Of a stretch of DNA of 64,000 bases, positions 25,285 to 33,640 are shown in pieces. The translations under genes and the position numbers were made by a program. The stretch spans positions 1 to 64,000 of the forward strand of contig JAFQRY010000010.1 in assembly GCA_017409845.1 (NCBI GenBank), written 5' to 3'. The stretch's first letter is position 1. Every line of letters begins with the position of its first letter. Source of the DNA: Clostridia bacterium. Lineage in GTDB: Bacteria; Bacillota; Clostridia; Oscillospirales; Acutalibacteraceae. Under the pieces are notes generated by a model. It did no database searches, was not told the DNA's origin, and saw only the letters and a program-made list of their open reading frames with translations.

Positions 25285-27459
25285 TTATTTCTTATCTTTT
25301 TCAATTGTCTGAAGGAACTGGTTTGCCATTGAGATTACCTCACCCGCACCGAGCTTTGAAGCAAGCTTGCTGATGGGCTTGAGGGGAATCTTTCCGACGG
25401 GCTTGAGAATGGGCATATCGTTGTCAATGGTAATCTTTGCGTGGTTTTTGATAAGTCGCTGAACCTCGCTGTTGAAGATGAGGTCGCCGACGGTATCGTT
25501 GAGCGAAAGGTTGTCGGGGTTGATTTCGTCGCTTGCACTGAACCAGTTGCGAACGAAGCTTTCACAGCCCTCGGGAAGAACATAGTCGGGGTTGGGGATA
25601 TCCGTTCCGTTGACGGTGATTTTATGAGTGCATTTGCCCGATTTTGCCGTGATGACATTCTCACCCTCGTTGATGACTGCATCAAAAATGAAAATCTTAT
25701 CGCCTTCAAGCTCCTGTTTTTCGCCGTTGACGGTGAGGGTTACCTTGTCGCAGTTTGAATAAACCTTGATTTTCTGCTCGCCCGTGGGTCTGTCAACAAA
25801 TCTTTCGCCTGCGATGTGAACGAATTTTTCGTCTGACCAGTGTGCCTTGTAAACATAGAAGGCATCCTTCTTTATTTTTCTGTCGAAGGTAACAAGACCC
25901 TTGTTGTTTCTGCCCCTGACGCCGCCTTCGTTGCGGATTGCAGAGCCGAAGTCAAACATATTCCATACATATGAGCCCCAGAGCCAGTCACGGTCATTGA
26001 TCGACTTGATGTAGTGCTCGTGGTAGTATGCCTGGTATTCCTCGGTGTAATCACCCTGCACGGGATTTGCGGAATGAAGATTTGTCATGCCCTCGGCACC
26101 GTATTCGGAAAGGCTGAGCTTGATGTGGGGCTTTGCCTCGTGGAATTTATCGAGCCACTTGTCAATGCCGTCAACGGTCTGCATATACCAGCCGTAATAG
26201 TGATTATATCCGAGAATATCGGGAATTTCGTTGAGCTTCGAGTTGATTGAGGTCATTGTAACCTGAGCGGTGACGGTGGGTCTTGTTGAGTCAAGTGCAT
26301 GAGCGATTTCGTTGAGCTCTTTTATTCCCGCTGCAAGACCTGAAGCGGCACCGTTGATGCCGATTTCGTTTGCAACGCTCCATGTGTAAATTGAGGGGTG
26401 ATTGTAATTCTGTCTGATGAGCTCTTCAAGCATGAACTTTGCCTGCTCCTGCTTTTTCTTGCTGAAATTGGAGATAACGGGGATTTCAGCCCATACAAGG
26501 AAGCCTGCTTCGTCGCAGAGATCATAGAATTTTTCGTCGTGCTGATAATGTGCAAGTCTGATTGAGTTTGCACCGACCTCTTTGATGAGCTCAATATCCT
26601 CGGTGTGTTCTTTTATGGTGAGGGCGTTACCCATCTGCCATCTGTCCTGATGTCTTGAAACGCCTTTCATTTTAAGATGCTTTCCGTTAAGAAAGAAGCC
26701 TTTTTCGCTGTCAAAATAAAATTCACGAACGCCGAATCTGTCGCTTACCTCGTCAATGATTTCGCCGTCTTTGAGAAGGCGTGCGGTCATTGTGTAAAGA
26801 TAAGGATTTGCGGTTGAATCCCAGAGAACAGGATTTTCAATGAGGAGCTTGACGGCATCTCTGTCTGCCTCAACCTCTCTTTTTGCAACCTCGTTGCCCT
26901 CTGCATCGGTGATGACAAATTCCTTTGTAAGACCCATGCAGCTGCCTTCGATAAGGCTTTTTACAAATACTCTGCCGTCTGCCTTGGGGGTGATATACAT
27001 GCCGCAAAGGCTCATGTCAAGAAGAGCGAAATGTGACTGCGCAACCTCGCTGATGATGTTGACATCACGGTAAATTCCGCCGTAGAAGGTGAAGTCCGCC
27101 ATTTCGGGATAAAGGAATTCGTTTGCGCTGTTGTCAACGATAACCCTGAGGCTGTTTTCGCCGTCCTCTTTGATGAAATCGGTGATTTCAAAGCGGAACA
27201 TCGAATATCCGTTTTCGTGGCTGCCGATATAAACTCCGTTGACAAAAACCTCGCATACGGTATTTACTCCGCAGAATTCAAGATAAACCCTGCCGTCGAA
27301 GTGGGGGATTGTTCTTTCGTAAACGCATCTGCCTCTGTAATATTCATCGGCACCGCCCTGACCGTCAATTGCGTTCCAGGTGTGGGGAAGGTCAACCTTT
27401 TCGGCAACGCCGTCCTTGATGAAATCCCAGCCCTGATTGATATTGGTTATTTTTCTCAT
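25285..27459 (-). CDS. Glycoside hydrolase family 2 beta-galactosidase
   Basis: A 724-residue cytoplasmic GH2 enzyme, probably a beta-galactosidase. The N-terminal jelly-roll domain begins NQGWDFIKDG and has the LPHTWNAIDGQGG motif; the TIM barrel contains the acid/base Glu in SVANEIG and the nucleophile Glu in LSEYGAEG, with HYQHDEKFYDLCDEAGFLVWAEIP typical of the family. The C-terminal part carries a further beta domain with GVRGRNNKGLVTFDRKIKKDAFYVYKA. There is no signal peptide. ATG 27459 is preferred because AGGGTG lies before it. The specific sugar substrate is inferred. Its 3' end is duplicated at 25012-25085. Confidence 0.9.
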   Translation of the reverse strand: MRKITNINQGWDFIKDGVAEKVDLPHTWNAIDGQGGADEYYRGRCVYERTIPHFDGRVYLEFCGVNTVCEVFVNGVYIGSHENGYSMFRFEITDFIKEDGENSLRVIVDNSANEFLYPEMADFTFYGGIYRDVNIISEVAQSHFALLDMSLCGMYITPKADGRVFVKSLIEGSCMGLTKEFVITDAEGNEVAKREVEADRDAVKLLIENPVLWDSTANPYLYTMTARLLKDGEIIDEVSDRFGVREFYFDSEKGFFLNGKHLKMKGVSRHQDRWQMGNALTIKEHTEDIELIKEVGANSIRLAHYQHDEKFYDLCDEAGFLVWAEIPVISNFSKKKQEQAKFMLEELIRQNYNHPSIYTWSVANEIGINGAASGLAAGIKELNEIAHALDSTRPTVTAQVTMTSINSKLNEIPDILGYNHYYGWYMQTVDGIDKWLDKFHEAKPHIKLSLSEYGAEGMTNLHSANPVQGDYTEEYQAYYHEHYIKSINDRDWLWGSYVWNMFDFGSAIRNEGGVRGRNNKGLVTFDRKIKKDAFYVYKAHWSDEKFVHIAGERFVDRPTGEQKIKVYSNCDKVTLTVNGEKQELEGDKIFIFDAVINEGENVITAKSGKCTHKITVNGTDIPNPDYVLPEGCESFVRNWFSASDEINPDNLSLNDTVGDLIFNSEVQRLIKNHAKITIDNDMPILKPVGKIPLKPISKLASKLGAGEVISMANQFLQTIEKDKK

Positions 27460-27512
27460 TTGTGTCACCCTTACTTTCTCTTGAATATATAGCACAACTT
27501 TTTCCATTTTAA

Positions 27513-27540
27513 ATTATAGCATTTTATTATAAAAAATCAA
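27513..27540 (-). promoter_or_regulatory. Promoter for the beta-galactosidase gene
   Basis: Minus strand: -35 TTGATT (27535-27540), 16-base spacer, -10 TATAAT (27513-27518). The -35 overlaps the T-run region of the terminator at 27541-27563. Confidence 0.6.
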
Positions 27541-27563
27541 GAGCCTTCCCGAAGGAAGGCTCT
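27531..27563 (-). terminator. Terminator downstream of the NhaC transporter
   Basis: A ten-base stem (27540-27549 with 27554-27563, loop CGAA), followed on the minus strand by TTGATTTTTT. Confidence 0.85.
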
Positions 27564-27579
27564 GAACCATTGCAAAAAA

Positions 27580-29277
27580 TTATGCTTTGCTCTTTGTTGC
27601 TGCTCTGATAACAGCGAGAGTAATGATTGTGATTGCAATGCCGAGAGGAAGGGTGATAACCCAGCTCTGAACGAAGCCTGCAATGATATACATTACAAAT
27701 GAAATACCTGCAACGGTAAGTGCATAGGGAAGCTGTGTTGAAACGTGGTTGATGTGGTTGCTCTGGCTGCCTGCGGAAGCCATGATTGTTGTGTCTGAAA
27801 TGGGTGAGCAGTGGTCACCGCAGACTGCACCTGCCATACAAGCCGAGATAGCGATAATCGAAATCGGGCCTGATTCATAGGGGAATACGTTGAGCACAAG
27901 GGGAATAAGAATGCCGAAGGTACCCCATGATGTGCCGGTTGCGAATGAAAGACCGACCGCAATAAGGAATACGATAGCGGGAAGGAAGTTTGCAAAGCCT
28001 TCTGCCGACTGCTCAACAAGACCTGCGATGAATTCCTTTGCACCGAGGCTGTCTGTCATAGCCTTGAGGGTCCATGCACATGCAAGAATCATAATAGCGG
28101 GAACCATTGCCTTGAAGCCTTCGGGAACCGATGCCATGCAATCCTTGAAGGAGATAACGCGGCGGATCATGAAGTAGGCAATTGAAAGAATCATTGTGAT
28201 GAACGAACCGTAAAGAAGACCTACGGATGCATCCGATCCTGAGAAGGCATCAATGAAGTTGTGGTATGCACCGCTTTCTGCATCAAAGAAACCGCCCGAG
28301 TAAATCATGCCGATAACGCATGCGATGATAAGCATAACAACGGGAATGATAAGGTCGATAACCTTGCCCTTGGGATTTGCATTGTCATCTGAAACGGAAT
28401 CCTTGAAGCTTTCTGCATCTGAAGTGAAGAGGTCGCCTTTTTCAAGAGCATTTCTCTCGTGGAGCTTCATCGGGCCGTAGTCAAACTTCATAAGAGTGAG
28501 TGCAACCATCATAACGATGGTGAGAAGTGCGTAGAAGTTATAGGGGATTGCGTTGAGGAAAAGCTGGAAGCCGCTGACTTCTTCTTCAGCAACGAAGCCT
28601 GCAACTGCTGCTGCCCATGATGAAACGGGAGCGATGATGCAGATGGGAGCTGCGGTGGCATCAATAAGATAAGCGAGCTTTGCTCTTGAAACCTTCTGCT
28701 TGTCGGTGACGGGTCTCATAACCGAGCCGACGGTAAGGCAGTTGAAATAGTCGTCGATGAAAATCATGCAGCCGAAGAGCACGGATGCAAGCTGTGCACC
28801 GACTCTTGATTTTATGTTCTTTGATGCCCAGCGGCCGAATGCAGCCGAGCCGCCTGCCTTGTTCATCATTGAAACCATAGCACCGAGAACGATGAGGAAG
28901 ATGATGATACCCATGTTGTAGGAATCGGCAACGCTTGTAACAAAGCCGTCGCTGAAAACGTGAACAATGGTGCCCTCAAAGTCGAAGTTTGCATAAAGCA
29001 GACCGCCGACAAGGATACCGAGGAAGAGCGAGGAATAAACTTCTTTTGTGATAAGTGCGAGAACAATGGCAACAACGGGGGGAAGCAATGCCCACCAGCT
29101 GTTTGCAAATCTGCTGCCCTCTTCAACAACTTCTTCAGCACCCGTGGTGAGAAGAACAGCTTCCGACTCGGTGGCAACTGCAGCTTCTTCGCCTGTAGCG
29201 AAGCCGAAGGTGCAGAGCATTGAGCCGATAAGAGCAATAACGATGCAGATTGCCGCAAGTTTTCTCTTGTTTGTCAT
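27580..29277 (-). CDS. NhaC-family transporter, predicted lysine transporter (LysW type)
   Basis: A 566-residue polytopic membrane protein of the NhaC Na+/H+ antiporter superfamily, with about 11-12 hydrophobic segments, an N-terminal signal-like helix (about 5-26) and an acidic periplasmic-facing segment (about 29-55). Motifs such as FIDDYFNCLTVGSVMRPVTDK and GDHCSPISDTTIMASAGS are characteristic of the family. The upstream lysine riboswitch argues that it moves lysine, as proposed for NhaC members called LysW in comparative studies. ATG 29277 is chosen because GGAGG lies about eight bases upstream; the longer open frame to 29436 runs through the riboswitch. Confidence 0.88.
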   Translation of the reverse strand: MTNKRKLAAICIVIALIGSMLCTFGFATGEEAAVATESEAVLLTTGAEEVVEEGSRFANSWWALLPPVVAIVLALITKEVYSSLFLGILVGGLLYANFDFEGTIVHVFSDGFVTSVADSYNMGIIIFLIVLGAMVSMMNKAGGSAAFGRWASKNIKSRVGAQLASVLFGCMIFIDDYFNCLTVGSVMRPVTDKQKVSRAKLAYLIDATAAPICIIAPVSSWAAAVAGFVAEEEVSGFQLFLNAIPYNFYALLTIVMMVALTLMKFDYGPMKLHERNALEKGDLFTSDAESFKDSVSDDNANPKGKVIDLIIPVVMLIIACVIGMIYSGGFFDAESGAYHNFIDAFSGSDASVGLLYGSFITMILSIAYFMIRRVISFKDCMASVPEGFKAMVPAIMILACAWTLKAMTDSLGAKEFIAGLVEQSAEGFANFLPAIVFLIAVGLSFATGTSWGTFGILIPLVLNVFPYESGPISIIAISACMAGAVCGDHCSPISDTTIMASAGSQSNHINHVSTQLPYALTVAGISFVMYIIAGFVQSWVITLPLGIAITIITLAVIRAATKSKA

Positions 29278-29300
29278 AATCAGACCTCCATAAATTATTA

Positions 29301-29334
29301 AAGCTCCAATATGCACGGCTGCACATTGAAGCTT
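29301..29334 (-). promoter_or_regulatory. Expression-platform hairpin of the lysine riboswitch
   Basis: A 15-base imperfect stem (29301-29315 with 29320-29334) just downstream of the aptamer and upstream of the SD, followed on the minus strand by TTTAATAATTT. It could be an intrinsic terminator of moderate strength that forms when lysine is bound. Confidence 0.55.
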
Positions 29335-29344
29335 GAAAGTCCTT

Positions 29345-29504
29345 GCGATAGCTCTCCACAACCGTGACAGTACGGCACATATTATGCACCGTCCCGGCGG
29401 ATACCGCTTCGGGCAAGCGGAAATCAACCTCGGCAAAATCCCCTTTCAGAAAATTCCATTTCCCGACGGAATGTGACCTACTCTTGAATTTTGCACCTCT
29501 ATCT
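29345..29504 (-). promoter_or_regulatory. Lysine riboswitch (L box)
   Basis: On the minus strand the leader starts GATAGAGGTGC, then CAAGAGTA, TGAAAGGGGA, GCCGAGG, a GC-rich arm with CCGCTTGCCC/GCGG, ACGGTGCAT, CTGTCACGG and ends GAGAGCTATC pairing with the first block. These are the conserved elements of the lysine aptamer in the right order. In Firmicutes the L box represses lysine synthesis or uptake genes when lysine is plentiful. The gene it controls here is the NhaC transporter. Confidence 0.9.
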
Positions 29505-29522
29505 TTGCTTTTTTACTATTTG

Positions 29523-29551
29523 ATATTAACTTATATATTGTTTTTTGTCAA
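29523..29551 (-). promoter_or_regulatory. Promoter for the riboswitch-transporter transcript
   Basis: Minus strand: -35 TTGACA (29546-29551), 17-base spacer, -10 TAATAT (29523-29528). It starts about 20 bases before the aptamer. Confidence 0.75.
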
Positions 29552-29563
29552 GAAAAATATAAC

Positions 29564-30427
29564 TTATTTCATCAGCATTGAAATTTTTTCGCTCAGCATT
29601 GCAAGCTCCTTCATTGTGAGGCCTTCGGCACGCACGGAGGGCTCAAATCCGCATTCTTCAATTGCTTTTATAACAATATCCTTCGGAATACCCGAGCCTG
29701 CACTGATTGAGTTTGCGGCGGTTTTTCTTCTCTGACCGAAGGCGGCGTGCACCATTCTGAAAAAGAGAGATTCATCGGTGATTCCGATTTCGGGCGTTTT
29801 GCGGATATCCATTCTGATAACGCAGCTGTCAACCTTCGGTGCGGGCATGAATGAGCCTGCGGAAACGTCAAAAAGCTTCTGTGCGTGTGCATAATAATCA
29901 ACCGCAACCGTTACCGCACCCGAAAGACGGCTTCCGACGGGTGCACATATTCTTTGCGCAGCTTCCTTCTGCACCATAACCGTCACAGCCTCAATCGGCA
30001 GACGGCTTTCAAGAAGTGCCATGATTACGGGAGAGGTGATATAGTAGGGCAGGTTTGCACACACATAAACGGGCATGCCGTCAAATTTTTCCCTGATAAG
30101 TGCCGCAAGGTCGGTTTTGAGCACATCCTGATTGATTATTTCTATATTGTCAAAATCCCTGAGCGTTTCATCGAGAATCGGCAGAAGCTTTGTGTCGATT
30201 TCAATAACAACAACCTTTTTTGCTCTTTTTGCAAGCTCGGCGGTAAGCACGCCGATGCCTGCACCTATTTCGATAACACCGCAGTTTTCGTCAATTCCGC
30301 TTTCCTCCGCCATTCTCGGGCATACTGAAGGATTGACGATGAAATTCTGACCGAGTGCCTTTGAAAAGTGAAACCCGTGTCTGCCGAGAATATCTTTTAT
30401 TGTTCCTATATCCGTTAAATTATACAT
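29564..30427 (-). CDS. rsmA: 16S rRNA dimethyladenosine transferase
   Basis: Dimethylates the two adjacent adenosines in helix 45 of 16S rRNA. The 287 residues have ALGQNFIVNP near residue 24, SAM motif I EIGAGIGVLT, motif II VIEID, the NLPYYITSP catalytic motif IV, and the C-terminal FGQRRKTAANS. ATG 30427 overlaps the TGA of the preceding HD gene (TGATG), so the two are coupled; GTG 30430 is a less likely alternative. Confidence 0.96.
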   Translation of the reverse strand: MYNLTDIGTIKDILGRHGFHFSKALGQNFIVNPSVCPRMAEESGIDENCGVIEIGAGIGVLTAELAKRAKKVVVIEIDTKLLPILDETLRDFDNIEIINQDVLKTDLAALIREKFDGMPVYVCANLPYYITSPVIMALLESRLPIEAVTVMVQKEAAQRICAPVGSRLSGAVTVAVDYYAHAQKLFDVSAGSFMPAPKVDSCVIRMDIRKTPEIGITDESLFFRMVHAAFGQRRKTAANSISAGSGIPKDIVIKAIEECGFEPSVRAEGLTMKELAMLSEKISMLMK

Positions 30428-31095
30428 CACAGCAACCTCGTATCATTGATAATAAGCTCAAAATCACAGCCTAAAAATGCGGCGGATTTTTTGCAGAGCA
30501 CCATTCTTTCAAGAAAAATTTCAAAATATTCCATAACGGGGCAGATATATGTGTCGATTTCAAGCTCAAGAATTATCAGCCTGCGGTCCTTCAGAACGGT
30601 CAGCTTTGATTCGGTTACGGCGTAATTTACCCTGTCATGGATATCGGTATAAATATCATTTTTGTTGCGTACTCTTGACGTGCGTACATCGCTTTTGTCG
30701 GCAAGAATAAGTGCGGCAGCAAGCGGAGTTACGGGAGCGGCGGTTTTTTCATCGTGATGACCTATGGCGGTTGTCACCGCAACTATATCCTCAAACGGAA
30801 AATCTCTGTCCTTCAGAAGCTGAAAGGCAAGGAAGGCTCCGCTCTGTGCATGGTCGCAGCGGTTGACTGCATTGCCCGTATCATGGAGCAGACCCGCGAT
30901 TCTGGCAAGCTCGCATTCTTTTTCGGAATAGCCGAGGGTTTCAAGAATACGGCTTGCATCCGTTCCCGTTTTAACGCAGTGAGCCCTTCCGTGCTCCGTA
31001 TATCCTATGGCACCGAGAACATCGTTTGCACTGTCGATAAGATGCAAAATCTCGCTGTCGTGCCTCAAATTTTCATAGCTTGTCAAAAAAAGCAC
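30427..31095 (-). CDS. HD-domain phosphohydrolase, unknown substrate
   Basis: A protein of up to 222 residues with HD-superfamily motifs: a first His in HGRAHCV, the LLHDTGN HD pair near residue 70, and IGHHDEK with two more metal ligands near residue 112. Such proteins hydrolyse phosphate monoesters or phosphodiesters; the substrate is not evident. The start is ambiguous: GTG 31095 lies only a few bases after AAAAGG, while TTG 31086 has better spacing. It is the first gene of a two-gene operon with rsmA and has its own promoter. Confidence 0.82.
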   Translation of the reverse strand: MLFLTSYENLRHDSEILHLIDSANDVLGAIGYTEHGRAHCVKTGTDASRILETLGYSEKECELARIAGLLHDTGNAVNRCDHAQSGAFLAFQLLKDRDFPFEDIVAVTTAIGHHDEKTAAPVTPLAAALILADKSDVRTSRVRNKNDIYTDIHDRVNYAVTESKLTVLKDRRLIILELEIDTYICPVMEYFEIFLERMVLCKKSAAFLGCDFELIINDTRLL

Positions 31096-31111
31096 ATCCT
31101 TTTCAAAAAAT

Positions 31112-31140
31112 ATTGTATACCCATCCGTTGATTTTGTCGG
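31112..31140 (-). promoter_or_regulatory. Promoter for the HD-rsmA operon
   Basis: Minus strand: -35 CCGACA (31135-31140), 17-base spacer, -10 TACAAT (31112-31117). It overlaps the galE promoter on the other strand. Confidence 0.6.
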
Positions 31141-31156
31141 AAATTATAATTATAAT
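31128..31156 (+). promoter_or_regulatory. Promoter for galE
   Basis: -35 TTGATT (31128-31133), 17-base spacer, -10 TATAAT (31151-31156). Confidence 0.7.
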
Positions 31157-31187
31157 ATTCTTTAGAATTATTTTGGAGGAATATGTT

Positions 31188-32204
31188 ATGTCTATTCTTG
31201 TTACCGGCGGTGCCGGATTTATCGGTTCGCACACCTGCGTTGAGCTTCTTAATGCAGGCTATGACCCTATTATACTTGATAATCTCTGCAACAGCAAGAG
31301 TGAAAGTGTAAAACGAATAAAAGAAATTACGGGAAAGGATGTTAAATTTTACAAATGCGACATCCGTGACCGCGAAGGTCTTGACAAAGTTTTTGCGGAA
31401 AACAAGATTGATGCGGTTATTCACTTTGCAGGTCTCAAGTGTGTTCCCGAAAGCATAAGCAATCCTCTTGAATACTATGACAACAATATCGGCGGTTCGG
31501 TTGTTCTCTGTGAGGCAATGGCTGCGGCGGGCTGCAAAAAGATTGTTTTCAGCTCATCGGCAACCGTCTACGGCAGCGAAAACCCCTCTCCTCTCAAAGA
31601 GGATATGCCCGAAGGCAAAACAACCAATCCCTACGGCACAACAAAGCTCTATATTGAAAGAATTCTCAAGGATACCTGTGCATCGGACAGCGAATGGAGT
31701 GCATGTCTTCTCAGATATTTCAATCCTATCGGTGCACACAAGAGCGGCAGAATCGGCGAAGACCCCAACGGAATTCCCAACAATCTTGTGCCTTACATAA
31801 CTCAGGTTGCAATCGGCAAGCTTGACCATCTCAACGTCAACGGTGACGATTATCCCACACCCGACGGAACGGGCGTGCGTGACTATATCCATGTTGTTGA
31901 CCTTGCTCTCGGTCATCTCAAGGCTGTTGAAAAGGTTCTCGGCGAAAACGGCTGCTTCACCTATAATCTCGGCACGGGCAACGGCTACAGCGTGCTTGAG
32001 GTTGTGAAAGCATTCGAAAAGGCATGCGGCAAGCCCGTCAAATATGTTATCGCACCCAGAAGACCCGGCGACATTGCAACCTGCTATTCCGACCCCTCAA
32101 AGGCAAAGGAAGAGCTCGGCTGGGAAGCAGTCAGAGGAATCGACGAAATGTGTGAGGATTCATGGCGTTGGCAGTCACAGAATCCCGACGGTTACGGTGA
32201 CTGA
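31188..32204 (+). CDS. galE: UDP-glucose 4-epimerase
   Basis: NAD-dependent short-chain dehydrogenase-type enzyme interconverting UDP-glucose and UDP-galactose. The 338 residues start with the Rossmann motif [16 protein letters not shown]; the FSSSATVYG segment and the catalytic YGTTK follow, and the C-terminal [22 protein letters not shown] is typical. GGAGGA lies seven bases before ATG 31188; upstream in-frame codons lack a suitable site. It begins a plus-strand run with a HAD phosphatase two bases downstream. It could supply or use galactose from the beta-galactosidase encoded nearby, but the two are not linked in transcription. Confidence 0.95.
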   Translation: MSILVTGGAGFIGSHTCVELLNAGYDPIILDNLCNSKSESVKRIKEITGKDVKFYKCDIRDREGLDKVFAENKIDAVIHFAGLKCVPESISNPLEYYDNNIGGSVVLCEAMAAAGCKKIVFSSSATVYGSENPSPLKEDMPEGKTTNPYGTTKLYIERILKDTCASDSEWSACLLRYFNPIGAHKSGRIGEDPNGIPNNLVPYITQVAIGKLDHLNVNGDDYPTPDGTGVRDYIHVVDLALGHLKAVEKVLGENGCFTYNLGTGNGYSVLEVVKAFEKACGKPVKYVIAPRRPGDIATCYSDPSKAKEELGWEAVRGIDEMCEDSWRWQSQNPDGYGD

Positions 32205-32206
32205 TT

Positions 32207-32812
32207 ATGCAGAACTATATCTGGGATTTTGACGGAATGCTTTTTGACAGCTATCCGCATATTACCTCGGCTTTTCTGAAGGCTCTCGGAGATTTCGGCA
32301 AAGAAGCGGATTATGACGAAGCAAAGGCACTTCTTGAAATCACCTTTGCCCATGCTTTTGAGCATTACGATGTAAGCGAAGAGGAAAAGGCGGTTTTCAG
32401 AAAATATGAGCATGAATATGCTCTGCGTCCGATTGCCGTGCCCTTTGAGAATACATATAAAACTCTCGAAGCACTTTTCAACAGCGGCAAAAAGCATTTT
32501 CTTTATACCCACAGAGGCTTTGAAACCTCTCAGCACTATCTTGAAGAATACGGCATGAAGAAATTCTTCACCGCATTTGTTGATTCATCAATGAATTTCC
32601 CCTCAAAGCCCGCACCCGATGCGGTCAATTATATCTGCGATACCTACGGTCTTGACAGAAGCGAAACCGTTATGATAGGTGACAGGGAGATTGACGTTTT
32701 GTCGGGCAAAAATGCAGGCACATACGGATGTTTATTTACGAAAAAGGAAAACGTTGAATCGGCAGCGGATTTTGTAATAAAAGATATTTCGGAAGTGCTT
32801 GAAATTGAATAA
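32207..32812 (+). CDS. HAD-superfamily hydrolase, phosphoglycolate phosphatase-like
   Basis: A 201-residue haloacid dehalogenase-fold phosphatase. Motif I WDFDGMLFDS carries the nucleophile Asp, motif II is YTHRG, motif III the Lys in SKPAPDA, and motif IV GDREID. The cap domain (about 18-85) is of the helical C1 type. Members often act on phosphoglycolate, sugar phosphates or pyrophosphate; the substrate is not predictable. It starts two bases after galE and is likely co-transcribed. The RAYT open frame begins within its last codons. Confidence 0.9.
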   Translation: MQNYIWDFDGMLFDSYPHITSAFLKALGDFGKEADYDEAKALLEITFAHAFEHYDVSEEEKAVFRKYEHEYALRPIAVPFENTYKTLEALFNSGKKHFLYTHRGFETSQHYLEEYGMKKFFTAFVDSSMNFPSKPAPDAVNYICDTYGLDRSETVMIGDREIDVLSGKNAGTYGCLFTKKENVESAADFVIKDISEVLEIE

Positions 32813-33326
32813 TACAGACAACAGCTTCCCGAAGCGAAAACGAATACAGCTTGAAGGCTATGATTATTCATCAAACGGAGCGTATCATTTTACGATTTGC
32901 GTAAAAGACCCTTCTGTTTCGCTGTGGACACGGGTAGGGGCGGATATTATCCGCCCGGATTACGAATTCATTGAAGATATAAAGCTCCCGTTATCGGAAG
33001 CCGGAAAAATTGTTGATGCCGCAATAAAAAACATTCCTGAGCATTACAGTTATGTTTCAGTTGACAAATATTGCATAATGCCCGATCATGTTCACATGCT
33101 TGTTTCAGTATACCGTGAAGAAAACGGGCGGATGATATCCGCCCCTACCCCAAGCATTTCAACAGTTATCGGGCAAATGAAAAGGTGGGCATCCAAACAA
33201 ATCGGAAAATCAATATGGCAGAAATCATTTATCGACAGCATCATTGACAGCGATAAAGTGTATAATGATGTTTGGGAATATATAAACAACAATCCCCGAA
33301 AAATTCATAAAGAGTTCAGATATTAG
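32805..33326 (+). CDS. REP-associated tyrosine transposase (RAYT, Y1/IS200-like)
   Basis: A roughly 173-residue single-strand DNA transposase-like protein. It has the RAYT N-terminus (PKRKRIQLEGYDYSSNGAYHFTICVK), the HUH metal motif in MPDHVHML, the GQMKRWASKQIGKSIWQKSFIDSII core and the C-terminal VWEYINNNPRK segment with the putative catalytic Tyr. There is no ATG: TTG 32805 or TTG 32799 must serve, overlapping the HAD stop. No terminal inverted repeats or second gene are seen, so it is a lone RAYT. Two REP-like palindromes lie in frame within it, encoding VGADIIRP and ISAPT. It is either active or recently so, as the frame is intact. Confidence 0.85.
   Translation: MNNTDNSFPKRKRIQLEGYDYSSNGAYHFTICVKDPSVSLWTRVGADIIRPDYEFIEDIKLPLSEAGKIVDAAIKNIPEHYSYVSVDKYCIMPDHVHMLVSVYREENGRMISAPTPSISTVIGQMKRWASKQIGKSIWQKSFIDSIIDSDKVYNDVWEYINNNPRKIHKEFRY
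32934..32957 (+). repeat. REP-like palindrome inside the RAYT gene (left)
   Basis: GTAGGGG head and GGGCGGAT-ATT-ATCCGCCC palindrome, encoding VGADIIRP in frame. It is an inverted partner of 33125-33148 with one mismatch in 24 bases. Confidence 0.85.
33125..33148 (-). repeat. REP-like palindrome inside the RAYT gene (right)
   Basis: GGGCGGAT-GAT-ATCCGCCC palindrome followed by CTAC, encoding the RMISAPT part of the protein in frame. It is in inverted orientation to the copy at 32934-32957; 167 bases separate the two. Confidence 0.85.
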
Positions 33327-33337
33327 GAGGCAAAACA

Positions 33338-33607
33338 ATGCGTGCAGTTATAACGGTTATCGGCAAAGACATGGTCGGTATTCTTGCAAAGGTATCAACC
33401 GAATGCTCAAACCACAACATAAATGTTCTTGAGGTTACCCAGTCAATCCTTCAGGATATGTTTGCAATGATAATGATGGTTGACATCACAAAATCGGATA
33501 TTCCCTTCACCGAGTTTTCGGATATGCTTCAGAAAATCGGAAGCGATATGGGTCTTTCCATTCATGCAATGCACGAGGATATTTTCAACGCAATGCATAC
33601 AATATAA
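33338..33607 (+). CDS. ACT-domain protein, UPF0237 family
   Basis: An 89-residue single ACT domain (VITVIGKDMVGILAKVSTECSNHNINVLEVTQ...), a fold that binds amino acids and regulates enzymes. It matches the UPF0237 family in length. AGGAGG precedes the ATG. It is nearly always followed by a UPF0210 gene, as here (33-base gap), so the ACT protein probably senses a ligand for that partner; the ligand is unknown. Confidence 0.92.
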   Translation: MRAVITVIGKDMVGILAKVSTECSNHNINVLEVTQSILQDMFAMIMMVDITKSDIPFTEFSDMLQKIGSDMGLSIHAMHEDIFNAMHTI

Positions 33608-33640
33608 TGTATACAAGAAATAATGTGAGGTGAAAATTCC

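Noticed and set aside
32805..33326. RAYT gene as a pseudogene
   Set aside because: Only the ATG is missing; TTG codons are available, the frame is intact and the HUH and core motifs are conserved.
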